This document shows, in pieces, positions 32,304-41,371 of a stretch of 64,000 bases of DNA; position 1 is the stretch's first letter, and each line of letters opens with the position of its first letter. Position numbers and translations under genes: made by a program. A model generated the notes under the pieces. It saw nothing but the letters and a program-made list of their open reading frames with translations. It made no database searches and was not told the DNA's origin. This DNA is from PALSA-968 sp964387075 (GTDB lineage: Bacteria; Bacteroidota; Bacteroidia; B-17B0; Aurantibacillaceae), in assembly GCA_964387075.1 (NCBI GenBank), contig CAYLVB010000001.1, forward strand, positions 62,001-126,000. Direction: 5' to 3'.

Positions 32304-35177
32304 TTATTGTTGTTTTATCATCTTCTTCGTTTCAAATATTTTACCGTCAACTATGAGCGTGTAACTGTAAATGCCGTTACTGAGGTCGTTGGCAAATACA
32401 TTCAGTTGGCCTTTTCCTTTTTTGGTGATATCAACCGCTTTTATCTGGCGGCCGTTGATGTCGTAAAAAAGAATTTGAGCGGCGCTTGTGTTCTTCGGGA
32501 TATTGTAAGAAATGGTGGTTTGCTCTGCAAAAGGATTCGGAACGTTCTGGTTCAGCACAATTACATCGAGATCGTTTAATTCCACATCTATAGTTGAGCT
32601 GCCTGTTGCTTTGGCGTTTTCGTTACAGCATGAATTAACAACGGACAATAGTTGATTTATAATAGAATCCTGATGTTCATTACGTTTGATCTCTTCCTGA
32701 AGGGCCTTTGTAACTAAGGAGAGAATTCCATTATAGCTTATTGATTTTTTTCCGTCTCTTCCCGTATGGACAAGGTCTCCTAATATGGTTTCTACTTGTT
32801 GTGCACTAAACCCGTACTGTGTATTATACATAGCTGTATCAAGTTTATTGATCCATTCGTAACTTATAGTTTTGAACCCTTTCACTTTTTGAGTTGCAAA
32901 GTTCGAATTTATAGGTTGAATATTCGTTTTTAACGTGGTATCTGAATTATTAGTAAAACCTATACATGTTATAGATCCGGCTACATCCAGTTTTGTTCCT
33001 GCACTCGGGTTTAACTTGCCAATGCCAACCATATTATTGTTCCATACATTTATTGCAGGAATGTAATCCGGCTGCAAACCACCGGAAAAGGTTTGTGCGG
33101 CATTATCAATTTGCGAATAAGTTGCGCCGAGATTTGCGGAGATGTAAGCCTCCATCTGGGTTCTGGCTAAGGTTGCAAAATGGGTTCCTATCGATATCAT
33201 GCCCGGGCCGTTGGGAGGAAGTACCACTTCTTGGCCTATAAGAATAGATCCTGAATTATAATTGTGTGTTTCGAATCCAATCGCTACCGCAGTGTTAACC
33301 GTTCCGGCGCCCCCGGTATTTTCTTGTTTCACAGTTTGCCCTATAGAAATACACTCTTGTGCATTGACTACGTCATTATCAAGCCCTAAAGAAAAATCTC
33401 TAAAACCCACCGAATTATCATCACCAAAAGCAAACCCATGCTGATTTGTAAAATTATTCTGATGGCCAATGGCAATATTGGCACCGTTAGCTCCACCGCC
33501 AGAAGTGACAGGGTAAACAGCAGGATTTGTGCCTACAGATATATTTCCATTTGTGTTGTTAAAAAGTTCAAAATTATGGGGACCCAGGGCTACCTGTGTA
33601 GGGTGAAGCAGAAACCCTCCCAATTCAACTGTTGTTGGATTTATCAGGGTTAAACCGTTCTGCGCATTAACGAACCCACCTCCGCCACCTGTGCCCATTT
33701 GATCCGGAACAAGAATAACGTCGCCATTTGTATTTACTGATAAAACCCCAACTCCAGGATTAGCCTGCACAACAGATGCCGAGGTCAGGTCGGTAAAACG
33801 TAAGCCAGCCCATCCTGTAGCCGGGCCAAAGCCTCCTGCCTGAGGCTGGTTATTTATGGTATTAAAAGCGGAATATTGAGAATTTATTTCCACGGTATTG
33901 CCAGGGTTAATAGTATTTATCCCTACAAAACGCTGCGAAAAAGTTTGATTCGCCGTATTTGTACCTGAAAGGGTATTATCGAAAGCCAGTATCCCCATAT
34001 TTCCTGTTTGGGTTACATGTAGTTCGGTATATTTTCCGGTTGTTCCCGTATTGGCAGGGTCTTGCTGAAAATTTGTGATGCGGATTTGCGGATTCCCGTT
34101 AGAATTCGCGGTTGTTTTATCAGTCAGTATCTCAAGTCTGCGAGTTGGGTTGCCAAAAGGAAAAAGTGCATTGTTCCTTGAGAAATCACCGATGCCCACA
34201 TTAACCCCGGAAGCGTTGGTTATGTTACCGGGTATAGGAACCGGCACGAAGCGCATGGCCTCAAGCGCGTTCATGTGGTTTGATGTTCCTGCCGCCGCTC
34301 CTGTCTGAAAAACGCCTGAGAACATGATGCGGAATACATCGGGCGTTGGGTTATTGGGAGCCAAATTGGTTGTATTATCCGCCCACACCAAAACTGCGTT
34401 TTGATTATCATTATAATCAGGAACGTTACTAATGGGACTTAAATTAAATTCATCCTGCTTTTCGCCAAGAAAAACATTATCATCATGCTTATTGATAAAT
34501 ATCCCATAATTCATCCAGGGTCTATGGCCGCCCAGTGCATAAAAGGTCGGATCCCCAATATGCAGCATGGCCAGGGGGTCGGTTATAATATTGTTTGAGG
34601 TTGCACTAATAGAAACGCGTGCAAAATCCTGGTAAAAAGGCGAATTAAAGGTAAGATCATCGTAATTACCCGCGCTTATACGCATCCGTTCCATCACCAA
34701 CCCGGCTAACAATGGCGCCTGGTTACGATCCGCTCCTTTGGCAAAAAAGATCATATCGCCGCGGGGCGATAACAGGCTGAAATGATTGAAGCGGGCATTT
34801 ATTTGGGCGCTATTCCAATTGGTTACACCCTGGCTGTAAGAAAGCGGATCAATAAAAAGCCGGGCCTTTTCCGTGGTTGTGTTAACAGTGGGCCCCGTAA
34901 ACATCTGCCACATATTCATATTGCCTTGGCCTCCATCGGTCCGGAAAAGGAAGTTTTGGAGGGGGCCGATTGGATTGGCGCAGTAAAAATTATTTATCTG
35001 AAAACGGGCACTCGTTGTTGTGCCATTAGGAAAAAATCCTACGCCCACACCTGCAATTGGCGCGGTAGTTCTTCCAAAAGCTCCGCCAGTAATGGGCGTG
35101 ATTTGAAATTGCGCAGAAGCAATTCCGGGAAATAAGAACGAAAGAAAAAAACAGTTGATTTTAGACATTGCCTTCAT
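32304..35177 (-). CDS. T9SS cargo with YadA-head-like repeats and S74 intramolecular-chaperone domain
   Basis: The 957-residue protein has a signal peptide (MKAMSKINCFFLSFLFPGIA, then SAQ). A long beta-rich region contains Thr/Asn-rich turns. At about 565-665 repeats like NIAIGHQNNFTN, GFAFGDDNSVG and VAIGFETHNYNSG resemble the YadA-type trimeric adhesin head. Residues about 745-820 (TLKTNIQPINS, YGFSAQQVETILGDLV, SISYNGILSLVTKALQEEI) form a peptidase S74 domain, the self-cleaving trimerisation chaperone of phage tail fibres. A short helix and a type A sorting domain (VPNPFAEQTTISYNI to KKMIKQQ) end the protein. It is likely a trimeric fibrous adhesin exported by T9SS. It lies in the block between the type B cargo and PorP/SprF. 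Confidence 0.8.
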   Translation of the reverse strand: MKAMSKINCFFLSFLFPGIASAQFQITPITGGAFGRTTAPIAGVGVGFFPNGTTTSARFQINNFYCANPIGPLQNFLFRTDGGQGNMNMWQMFTGPTVNTTTEKARLFIDPLSYSQGVTNWNSAQINARFNHFSLLSPRGDMIFFAKGADRNQAPLLAGLVMERMRISAGNYDDLTFNSPFYQDFARVSISATSNNIITDPLAMLHIGDPTFYALGGHRPWMNYGIFINKHDDNVFLGEKQDEFNLSPISNVPDYNDNQNAVLVWADNTTNLAPNNPTPDVFRIMFSGVFQTGAAAGTSNHMNALEAMRFVPVPIPGNITNASGVNVGIGDFSRNNALFPFGNPTRRLEILTDKTTANSNGNPQIRITNFQQDPANTGTTGKYTELHVTQTGNMGILAFDNTLSGTNTANQTFSQRFVGINTINPGNTVEINSQYSAFNTINNQPQAGGFGPATGWAGLRFTDLTSASVVQANPGVGVLSVNTNGDVILVPDQMGTGGGGGFVNAQNGLTLINPTTVELGGFLLHPTQVALGPHNFELFNNTNGNISVGTNPAVYPVTSGGGANGANIAIGHQNNFTNQHGFAFGDDNSVGFRDFSLGLDNDVVNAQECISIGQTVKQENTGGAGTVNTAVAIGFETHNYNSGSILIGQEVVLPPNGPGMISIGTHFATLARTQMEAYISANLGATYSQIDNAAQTFSGGLQPDYIPAINVWNNNMVGIGKLNPSAGTKLDVAGSITCIGFTNNSDTTLKTNIQPINSNFATQKVKGFKTISYEWINKLDTAMYNTQYGFSAQQVETILGDLVHTGRDGKKSISYNGILSLVTKALQEEIKRNEHQDSIINQLLSVVNSCCNENAKATGSSTIDVELNDLDVIVLNQNVPNPFAEQTTISYNIPKNTSAAQILFYDINGRQIKAVDITKKGKGQLNVFANDLSNGIYSYTLIVDGKIFETKKMIKQQ

Positions 35178-35188
35178 GTTTATACTTT

Positions 35189-36187
35189 TTAATTTATGAT
35201 TATTTTTTGGTATATTATTTTTGGGCCTGATTTCAATTGTAATAAATATACACCGGGGGTTAAATTTCCTTTTTGTATAATAATCTTGGTTGTTAACCCC
35301 TCTTTCATCTTTATTGATTCAACTTTCTCCTCTATTCCCAATGAATTGTATAATTTAAAGATATCCTCATTCTCGTTTGAAATATTACTGATGGTAATTT
35401 TCAAATTATCAATGAAAGGGTTAGGCCCTACTATGAATCTTGAAGGATGAAATTGATTCTTTACTTCTGATGAATTAGCGCATATTAGTGAATCAGTCGA
35501 AACACAAACATCGTCTATAAAATAATAAGCCGCATTTTCATTAAAGGTACTGTCCTGTAAACGTAAGAAGGTCGTATTGCTATCATCGAAAAAATTACCA
35601 ATAATAATGTATTTATACGCCGAGTCTGCTATAAAAGCCCCTGAAATATTAGTCCAGTCTGATGTATCAGAAATAACATTCGCTGTATTAATGTGAGCAA
35701 AATTTCCAACTGGCGCGGGATTAATTTGGGAGTATTGAACTGTTGAAAAAAGAATACCTAGATTATTGGAGGCTCCCGTAAAGCCATACGTGCTATCCAA
35801 GCCAAGATTTACTTGCGCGGACACAAAATACTTGATTCCTACGGTCATTGTTGCAGCTAATTGTATAGCAATGTGTTCGCGCGCATTTGCTCCGGCTGTT
35901 GAATAAGTACCTAAACCAGCATATGCATTACCAGAATGGGCTAGTTGATATACTCCCCAGTTGTAAGGAACGGAAAACAAAGGATTAGTTGAACATATAT
36001 TAAAATAATCTGGAGTGTAATTGAAATTAAGCCAGCCGATTGCGTATTGTATTTGTGCTTGTCCCGTGGGACATTGTGAATACTGCTCAAAACTCGGATT
36101 CGGTACAAGGTTTACCTGCGCGCTTGCGTTTTGAGCAAAGCCCACAGCCGCGATTAAGAAAATAAATATATTTTGTTTAAATTTCAT
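35189..36187 (-). CDS. Secreted protein with T9SS type A sorting domain
   Basis: The 332-residue protein has a signal peptide ending AQNASAQ. The opening VNLVPNPSFEQYSQCP, followed by W..F.. TPDYFNICS, is common to a family of Bacteroidota secreted proteins whose beta-sandwich resembles a carbohydrate-binding module. AYYFIDDVCVS near 225 closes that domain. The C-terminus (VGPNPFIDNLKITISN to YQKIIIN) is a type A sorting domain. By eye the gene is clearly richer in A and T than its neighbours, so it may be a late arrival. It ends only 12 bases before the next gene in the direction of transcription. Confidence 0.8.
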   Translation of the reverse strand: MKFKQNIFIFLIAAVGFAQNASAQVNLVPNPSFEQYSQCPTGQAQIQYAIGWLNFNYTPDYFNICSTNPLFSVPYNWGVYQLAHSGNAYAGLGTYSTAGANAREHIAIQLAATMTVGIKYFVSAQVNLGLDSTYGFTGASNNLGILFSTVQYSQINPAPVGNFAHINTANVISDTSDWTNISGAFIADSAYKYIIIGNFFDDSNTTFLRLQDSTFNENAAYYFIDDVCVSTDSLICANSSEVKNQFHPSRFIVGPNPFIDNLKITISNISNENEDIFKLYNSLGIEEKVESIKMKEGLTTKIIIQKGNLTPGVYLLQLKSGPKIIYQKIIIN

Positions 36188-36252
36188 TTTTTGCGTATGT
36201 AGTGCACTCCATTTTCAAAAACTGTTTTGCATTGAACTTTTCATTTCTATAC

Positions 36253-39200
36253 CTACCTTATCAAAGTAATATTCCCTTTCTTAAACGACTCCTTTCCATT
36301 GTTACACTTGTAGCGTATATAATACCCAAACACATCCGGGTTACAGGGTTTTCCTTTAAATATGCCATCCCAGCCTTGTTTAATATCGTCTGTGTGAAAC
36401 ACCAATTGCCCCCAGCGGTCGTAAATATTGAAGTCGATCTCCAGCACCAAATTACTTCTTGCGTACATCACATCGTTCTTGCCATCGCCGTTGGGTGTGA
36501 AAGTATTCGGTACAAATAAAGTTCCGTCGTCGCAAACATTCGTGATCACGTAAATGGTAACACCGGCTATAGGAAAACTGCAGCCATTCGGGTCGGTATA
36601 GGTAACGGTGTACGTGGTAGTATGGCCCGGCCAAACAACCGGGTTTTGCGCGTTTATGTCGCTCATATTATAATTGGGCCCCCACGTTAAATTTCCCCCG
36701 GAAGTTCCGGTCCCTAGCGTACTTGTTTCGCCAACACGTATCGTATCGGGGTTTGCCCATGCCGTAAGCACAGTTCCCGTGTAAACAGGGACAGTTATAT
36801 CGGTATACAAAACAGATAAACAGGTATCCACACCATTTACCTGCGTTACCTGCACAGTATATTGCGTTGTGGCGGTAGGCGAAGCGATTGGATTAGCGAT
36901 ATTGGGATTACTTAAACTTCCTCCCGGACTCCATTGATAAGAAATGCCGCCCGTTGCATTCAACTGCACAGAATCTCCCTGGCAGAGATACTGATCGGCG
37001 GAAACACTAATTGGATTGAATCCTGAGAGTGTGATTACTTCGCGCACGGTATCCGGGCAGCCGTACTGGTTGTTGGCGATCAACGTAACCGTATAAGTTC
37101 CGGTGTTTGCGTAAGTGTGCACAGGGTTTTGCACCGAGTCAATATTTCCGTCACCAAAATTCCAGTCCCACTGTGTAGGATTGGCGTAAGAAGAATCCGC
37201 GAAGGTCAACGTATTCCCGCAATTGTTCTTGGTCCAATTGAATACAGCGGTAACCGTGGGGTTCACGCGAATGGTATCCGTTAAGTAAAACACACAAGTA
37301 TTGCCCAGCGCGTCCTGCTGACCAATAGCAACTGTATAAATGGTTGTGGTAGTTGGTGTGGCCACAGGATTTGCAATTCCTGTATTGCTCAAACTTCCGC
37401 CCGGCGCCCAGGTATAACTCAAACCTCCGCTCGCGTTCATTTGAACGCTGTTGCCGTCGCAAATGGTAACATTGGGAGAAGAAGCGTAGGGGACAAGCGT
37501 AAAATTCAAAACTTGTTTAGCTGTATCCTTACATCCGTTATTGCTGGTAACAATGAGTTGCGGTGTATAAGTTCCGGCTGGGTAAGTGAAGGTTCCCGGT
37601 TGCTGCGCCGTGCTGGTTTGTCCGCCGCCCAGTGTCCAACTGTAGGTAATTGTTCCCGAACCTATTGAAGAACTGTTTGTATACGTTGCCGAATTCATAC
37701 AGGAATCATAAGCGAAAGTGAAGGCCGCATTGGGTTTTTCATGTACGGTAATAACGATAGTGGCTGTATCGAAACCATTGAAACAGGAACTGTTCTTCAC
37801 ATACAGGTTCACGGTGTAGGTTCCTGTTGCCGTAAAGGTTTTTATGGGATTAAGTACCAGCGAAGTGGTGTCGTTATTTCCGAAATCCCATAGGTACCCA
37901 TCGTAAGAATAACTGGTGTTCGTAAAGTTTACTGTTAGCGGAGCGCAGCCCTGGGTAACGCTCGTAAAATTGGCATTCGGGTAATTGAACTCGAATTTTA
38001 TTTTAAAAGTACCGTTGTTGCAATTACTGGATTGGTTCCAGTTATTCCCATAGACCGAGGTAGGCCAGGCTCCGGAAGTAACCGGAAAATCATCATTGCC
38101 GCCACAACCGGCGCAAACGCTTTGATAGATGATGCCTTTTCGGTCGAAACGCGAAGTGCCTCCATCCACGTGCTCATGGCTTTGGGGTCCGCCAAAATAA
38201 GTTCCGTGTAACAGCGATTGCGCGTTCTTGGCAAGCACCATCAGGTAAAAATTATATCCATCGGGGTTGCTGCTTTGCACGGCGCCCGAAGTAAGCGGCA
38301 TGCTGAATGTAGCGGGGCCAAAAATGATGTTACCTCCCCAGCCGCAGAGATAAATATTCTCCGAACAATCTACCAGGAAGGCCGCGGGCGAAAGATTGAT
38401 GGATGGAGCTCCGTTGCCTATCACCGTTTGCATCAGAAGCGTGGAAAGATTACTATCGAGCTTTGAAATGAATAGTTTTCCATTTGTATTACTGTACCCC
38501 GCGTTCACCACTCCCATATTTCCGATCGATTGTCCGAAAATGTAAGGATTTTGGTTTTTATCGAGCTGAATGAAAAAAGATTGATCATAGAAGGCGGTGC
38601 CGATAAAAGTAGCAGCCATAAGGGTATTTCCGCCGGCACTTATTTTTGCCAGGTATCCATCGGCCTTCCCTCCCTGGTAAGTGGTTTTGTAAGCGCCGCT
38701 GCTGGCAGGAAAATCGGTGCTTCTTGTCCCCCCTGTAACAAATACTTCGTTATTAGGCGCCACGTAAAGGGCGTAACCCGCGTCGTTATTGCTTCCTCCT
38801 AAAAAAGTACTGAAAGAAAGCGCCGAAAGGGCCTGATCGAATTTCACCACTACAGCGTCCTGCCACCCTCCCAATGTATTATCAAAAGCATTGGCCGTTG
38901 GAAAGTTGGGGGAACGGGAAGAACTGCAGATGATGGGATTGTCGTTTATATCGAGCTGGATCTCGCCGCGGTACTGATCGCCGTAATTGTATTGCAGCGA
39001 ATCGGGAGGATACTCGCCATTTACCCAGACATTGTACAGGGTAGCAAAATAAGGAGCGATCATATTGTTGATGTTCACCCCGTCATTCTCGCTACCGCCT
39101 ATAAAAGTAGAGGCCAGCAATACATTACCCGCAGCGCTGAGCTTGGCCACATAAATATCGGTGCCGTTATAAAAAAATGTGCCGTTAAACATAAAGAGCA

Positions 39201-40311
39201 TGGTATCGCCGCCATTGTAGGAATTATCATAAGCCTGGGCGGTCATCGGAAAATCAGAAGAACCCGTGGCTCCATACAGATACAGGTTATTTTGTTTATC
39301 TACGATCAAACTGGTAACGATCTCGCTGCTTACGGCGCCGCCAATATAGGTGGAGTATCTCAGGAATGCCCCGCTTGAATCATATTTGGTGATCACCACA
39401 TCGGTCATGCCATACTGCACCACGCCGTTATACGTAGCGTCATAAGCATTCACTACCGGGTAGCCCTGGTCGAAACAGGTTCCACCGCTGTAGAGGTTTC
39501 CCAGCGAGTCGTAAGTGGCCGTCATACCAAAATTATCGGCGGTTGAACCCGAAGAACACGCGAATACCAATACAGGGTCAATCACCAGTTCATACCGGCT
39601 GTCATACCCTTTTGGAAAAGAAAAAGAAACGGTTTTATTCTTCAGCCTGAACTCGCAGGGAACTTCTACTGTGATGCCGTCAATAACCTGGTAGGCATAA
39701 GGTTCGTGCTCCACAATTTCATTCAGTGAGGTTTTAATGGTTATTTCTCCTTTATGTAAAGTGATCTTCTCGGTTTTATCATAGAACATTTTAATATGGT
39801 CGGGATCGGCGCCGGCTTTCACGTAAAAATTGTACTTCACGCTGTTATCCTGGCCAAGCGCCTCCAGGTTAATGCCCTGCCAGAGGTCGTTATACACCAC
39901 ACGCTTATAGTTCTTAACGTCCCCCGCCCATTTGGATGGATCCTTTCCTATGAAATAATTATTGTAATCCGGCGTAACATCTGTGGATTTTATCCATGTA
40001 TTGGGATTGGAATTGGTAAAATGCACCTTGAATCCTGTGGTGCGAATGGTTTTGGTGGGCTTTGCTTTATAATTGGCGTGCAGCCCCCGCACGGTTTCTT
40101 TATCGTAAAAACTATACGTAAGCGCATCCTTTTCCATCCACAGAGCGCCGCCATCCAGTTGCGCCCGGAATTGAATGTTCTTATCCCATTGGTTCTTGTT
40201 CTCTGTGAATTTGATCAGGCTGGTGTTATAGCTGATATGCGGCGTTTTAACCTGGGCCTGAGCGAAAAGGCCGCAAAAGAGGGTAAATATTGAACAGAGG
40301 TAAACCCGCAT
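36253..40311 (-). CDS. Giant SBBP/PKD-repeat protein with type B (CHU_C) C-terminus
   Basis: The ATG at 40311 (MRVYLCSIFTLFCGLFAQAQ) gives 1352 residues. A TTG three codons upstream is unlikely to be used. Residues about 30-250 are the DUF7948-like domain (FTENKNQWDKNIQFRA.. to YELVIDPV). About 255-750 holds SBBP-type propeller repeats (AVVVKFDQALSALSFSTFLGG, GYAL..). The segment VCAGCGGNDDFPVTSGAW near 770 is shared with the 57.9-kb paralogue. Three to four PKD domains and Ig-like repeats lead to the CHU_C domain (FVPNTFTPNGDGKND to KGNITLIR). It is a T9SS type B cargo, presumably surface-exposed, and the probable client of the PorP/SprF protein encoded downstream. Confidence 0.88.
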   Translation of the reverse strand: MRVYLCSIFTLFCGLFAQAQVKTPHISYNTSLIKFTENKNQWDKNIQFRAQLDGGALWMEKDALTYSFYDKETVRGLHANYKAKPTKTIRTTGFKVHFTNSNPNTWIKSTDVTPDYNNYFIGKDPSKWAGDVKNYKRVVYNDLWQGINLEALGQDNSVKYNFYVKAGADPDHIKMFYDKTEKITLHKGEITIKTSLNEIVEHEPYAYQVIDGITVEVPCEFRLKNKTVSFSFPKGYDSRYELVIDPVLVFACSSGSTADNFGMTATYDSLGNLYSGGTCFDQGYPVVNAYDATYNGVVQYGMTDVVITKYDSSGAFLRYSTYIGGAVSSEIVTSLIVDKQNNLYLYGATGSSDFPMTAQAYDNSYNGGDTMLFMFNGTFFYNGTDIYVAKLSAAGNVLLASTFIGGSENDGVNINNMIAPYFATLYNVWVNGEYPPDSLQYNYGDQYRGEIQLDINDNPIICSSSRSPNFPTANAFDNTLGGWQDAVVVKFDQALSALSFSTFLGGSNNDAGYALYVAPNNEVFVTGGTRSTDFPASSGAYKTTYQGGKADGYLAKISAGGNTLMAATFIGTAFYDQSFFIQLDKNQNPYIFGQSIGNMGVVNAGYSNTNGKLFISKLDSNLSTLLMQTVIGNGAPSINLSPAAFLVDCSENIYLCGWGGNIIFGPATFSMPLTSGAVQSSNPDGYNFYLMVLAKNAQSLLHGTYFGGPQSHEHVDGGTSRFDRKGIIYQSVCAGCGGNDDFPVTSGAWPTSVYGNNWNQSSNCNNGTFKIKFEFNYPNANFTSVTQGCAPLTVNFTNTSYSYDGYLWDFGNNDTTSLVLNPIKTFTATGTYTVNLYVKNSSCFNGFDTATIVITVHEKPNAAFTFAYDSCMNSATYTNSSSIGSGTITYSWTLGGGQTSTAQQPGTFTYPAGTYTPQLIVTSNNGCKDTAKQVLNFTLVPYASSPNVTICDGNSVQMNASGGLSYTWAPGGSLSNTGIANPVATPTTTTIYTVAIGQQDALGNTCVFYLTDTIRVNPTVTAVFNWTKNNCGNTLTFADSSYANPTQWDWNFGDGNIDSVQNPVHTYANTGTYTVTLIANNQYGCPDTVREVITLSGFNPISVSADQYLCQGDSVQLNATGGISYQWSPGGSLSNPNIANPIASPTATTQYTVQVTQVNGVDTCLSVLYTDITVPVYTGTVLTAWANPDTIRVGETSTLGTGTSGGNLTWGPNYNMSDINAQNPVVWPGHTTTYTVTYTDPNGCSFPIAGVTIYVITNVCDDGTLFVPNTFTPNGDGKNDVMYARSNLVLEIDFNIYDRWGQLVFHTDDIKQGWDGIFKGKPCNPDVFGYYIRYKCNNGKESFKKGNITLIR

Positions 40312-40401
40312 GAAAAACAATAGTTAAAGATAACCCACAAGCGCCTAAAAAACAAATAATTTTAAGGCTAAATCGTTTATTTGCAAAGATTTAGTTAACA
40401 A

Positions 40402-40430
40402 TTGGGGTATTGCCTTAATTAGTACTTTTG
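40402..40430 (+). promoter_or_regulatory. mvaB promoter, predicted leaderless
   Basis: TTG at 40402-40404, an 18-base spacer and TACTTTTG at 40423-40430 fit the Bacteroidota consensus. The ATG at 40435 follows after only four bases, about where transcription is expected to begin. Confidence 0.6.
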
Positions 40431-40434
40431 CACC

Positions 40435-41283
40435 ATGATCCGCATCACAGAATGTCCGCGAGACGCCATGCAGGGAATAAAGGACTTTATTCCTACCGAA
40501 GAGAAAGTTGAATACCTCAATGCTATCCTGAAAGTGGGGTTTGATACGGTGGATTTCGGAAGTTTTGTATCCCCGAAAGCCATCCCGCAAATGCAGGATA
40601 CTTCTAAGTTATTAGGACAATTGGCGCTCAGCGATACCAAGTCTAAACTCCTGGCCATTGTGGCCAACGCCCGCGGCGCCGAAGATGCCTGCAAGTTCGA
40701 TGAGATCAGGTACCTCGGGTTTCCTTTTTCTGTTTCTGAAACTTTCCAGCAAAGAAATACCAATTCAAGTATGGCCGAATCATTGAAACGTGTTGAAGAA
40801 ATTCAGCTACTTTGTCTCGGCCACAAAAAGCAATTGGTGGTTTACCTTTCCATGGCCTTCGGTAATCCGTATGGCGACGAATGGAATCCCGACATCGTGA
40901 TCAATTGGGCAAAAAAACTGGAAGCAATGGGCATTAAGATCGTTTCCCTGGCGGATACCATCGGAAGTTCCACACCCGAAACCATCTCGCTTTTGTTCTC
41001 GAGCCTGGTGCCCGAATTAAAAGATGTTCAGGTAGGCGCTCATCTCCACTCAAGAAAGGAAACAGCCAAAGAAAAAATTGAAGCGGCCTACCGGAACGGT
41101 TGCCGCAATTTCGACAGCGCCATTCTTGGCTTTGGAGGCTGCCCCATGGCAAAAGACGATCTCACCGGGAACATCGCCACAGAGATAGTATTAGACCACT
41201 TTGGCGATACCGTCAATTACAACAAAGAAGCTTTTGCCAAAGCCATGGCCATCAGCAGCCGGATCTTTTCAAAGTACCACTAG
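40435..41283 (+). CDS. mvaB: Hydroxymethylglutaryl-CoA lyase
   Basis: The 282-residue TIM-barrel enzyme begins ITECPRDAMQG, with the catalytic Arg-Asp and metal-site Gln of the HMGL signature. TVDFGSFVSPKAIPQM near residue 40 is nearly diagnostic. SLADTIGSSTPE near 180, GAHLHSRKE near 200 (metal-binding His pair) and GFGGCPMAKDDLTGN near 235 (catalytic Cys) complete the site. It splits HMG-CoA into acetoacetate and acetyl-CoA, the last step of leucine breakdown. The promoter's -7 box ends four bases before the ATG, so the mRNA is likely leaderless. It stands alone and converges with a barrel-protein gene. Confidence 0.93.
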   Translation: MIRITECPRDAMQGIKDFIPTEEKVEYLNAILKVGFDTVDFGSFVSPKAIPQMQDTSKLLGQLALSDTKSKLLAIVANARGAEDACKFDEIRYLGFPFSVSETFQQRNTNSSMAESLKRVEEIQLLCLGHKKQLVVYLSMAFGNPYGDEWNPDIVINWAKKLEAMGIKIVSLADTIGSSTPETISLLFSSLVPELKDVQVGAHLHSRKETAKEKIEAAYRNGCRNFDSAILGFGGCPMAKDDLTGNIATEIVLDHFGDTVNYNKEAFAKAMAISSRIFSKYH

Positions 41284-41306
41284 GAAATGTAAAATTGAAA
41301 AAGGAA

Positions 41307-41358
41307 CATTGAAAAGGTAAAAGGTCCCTGTTAAATTTTACTATTTAAATTTTCAATG
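41307..41358. terminator. AT-rich hairpin between convergent mvaB and barrel-protein genes
   Basis: CATTGAAAAGGTAAAA pairs with TTTTACTATTTAAATTTTCAATG, with a few bulged bases and about 12 bases of loop. It lies 23 bases from one stop and 14 from the other, as expected of a shared terminator. The same words occur in the hairpin near 7201-7280. Confidence 0.55.
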
Positions 41359-41371
41359 CTAAATTGTATGC

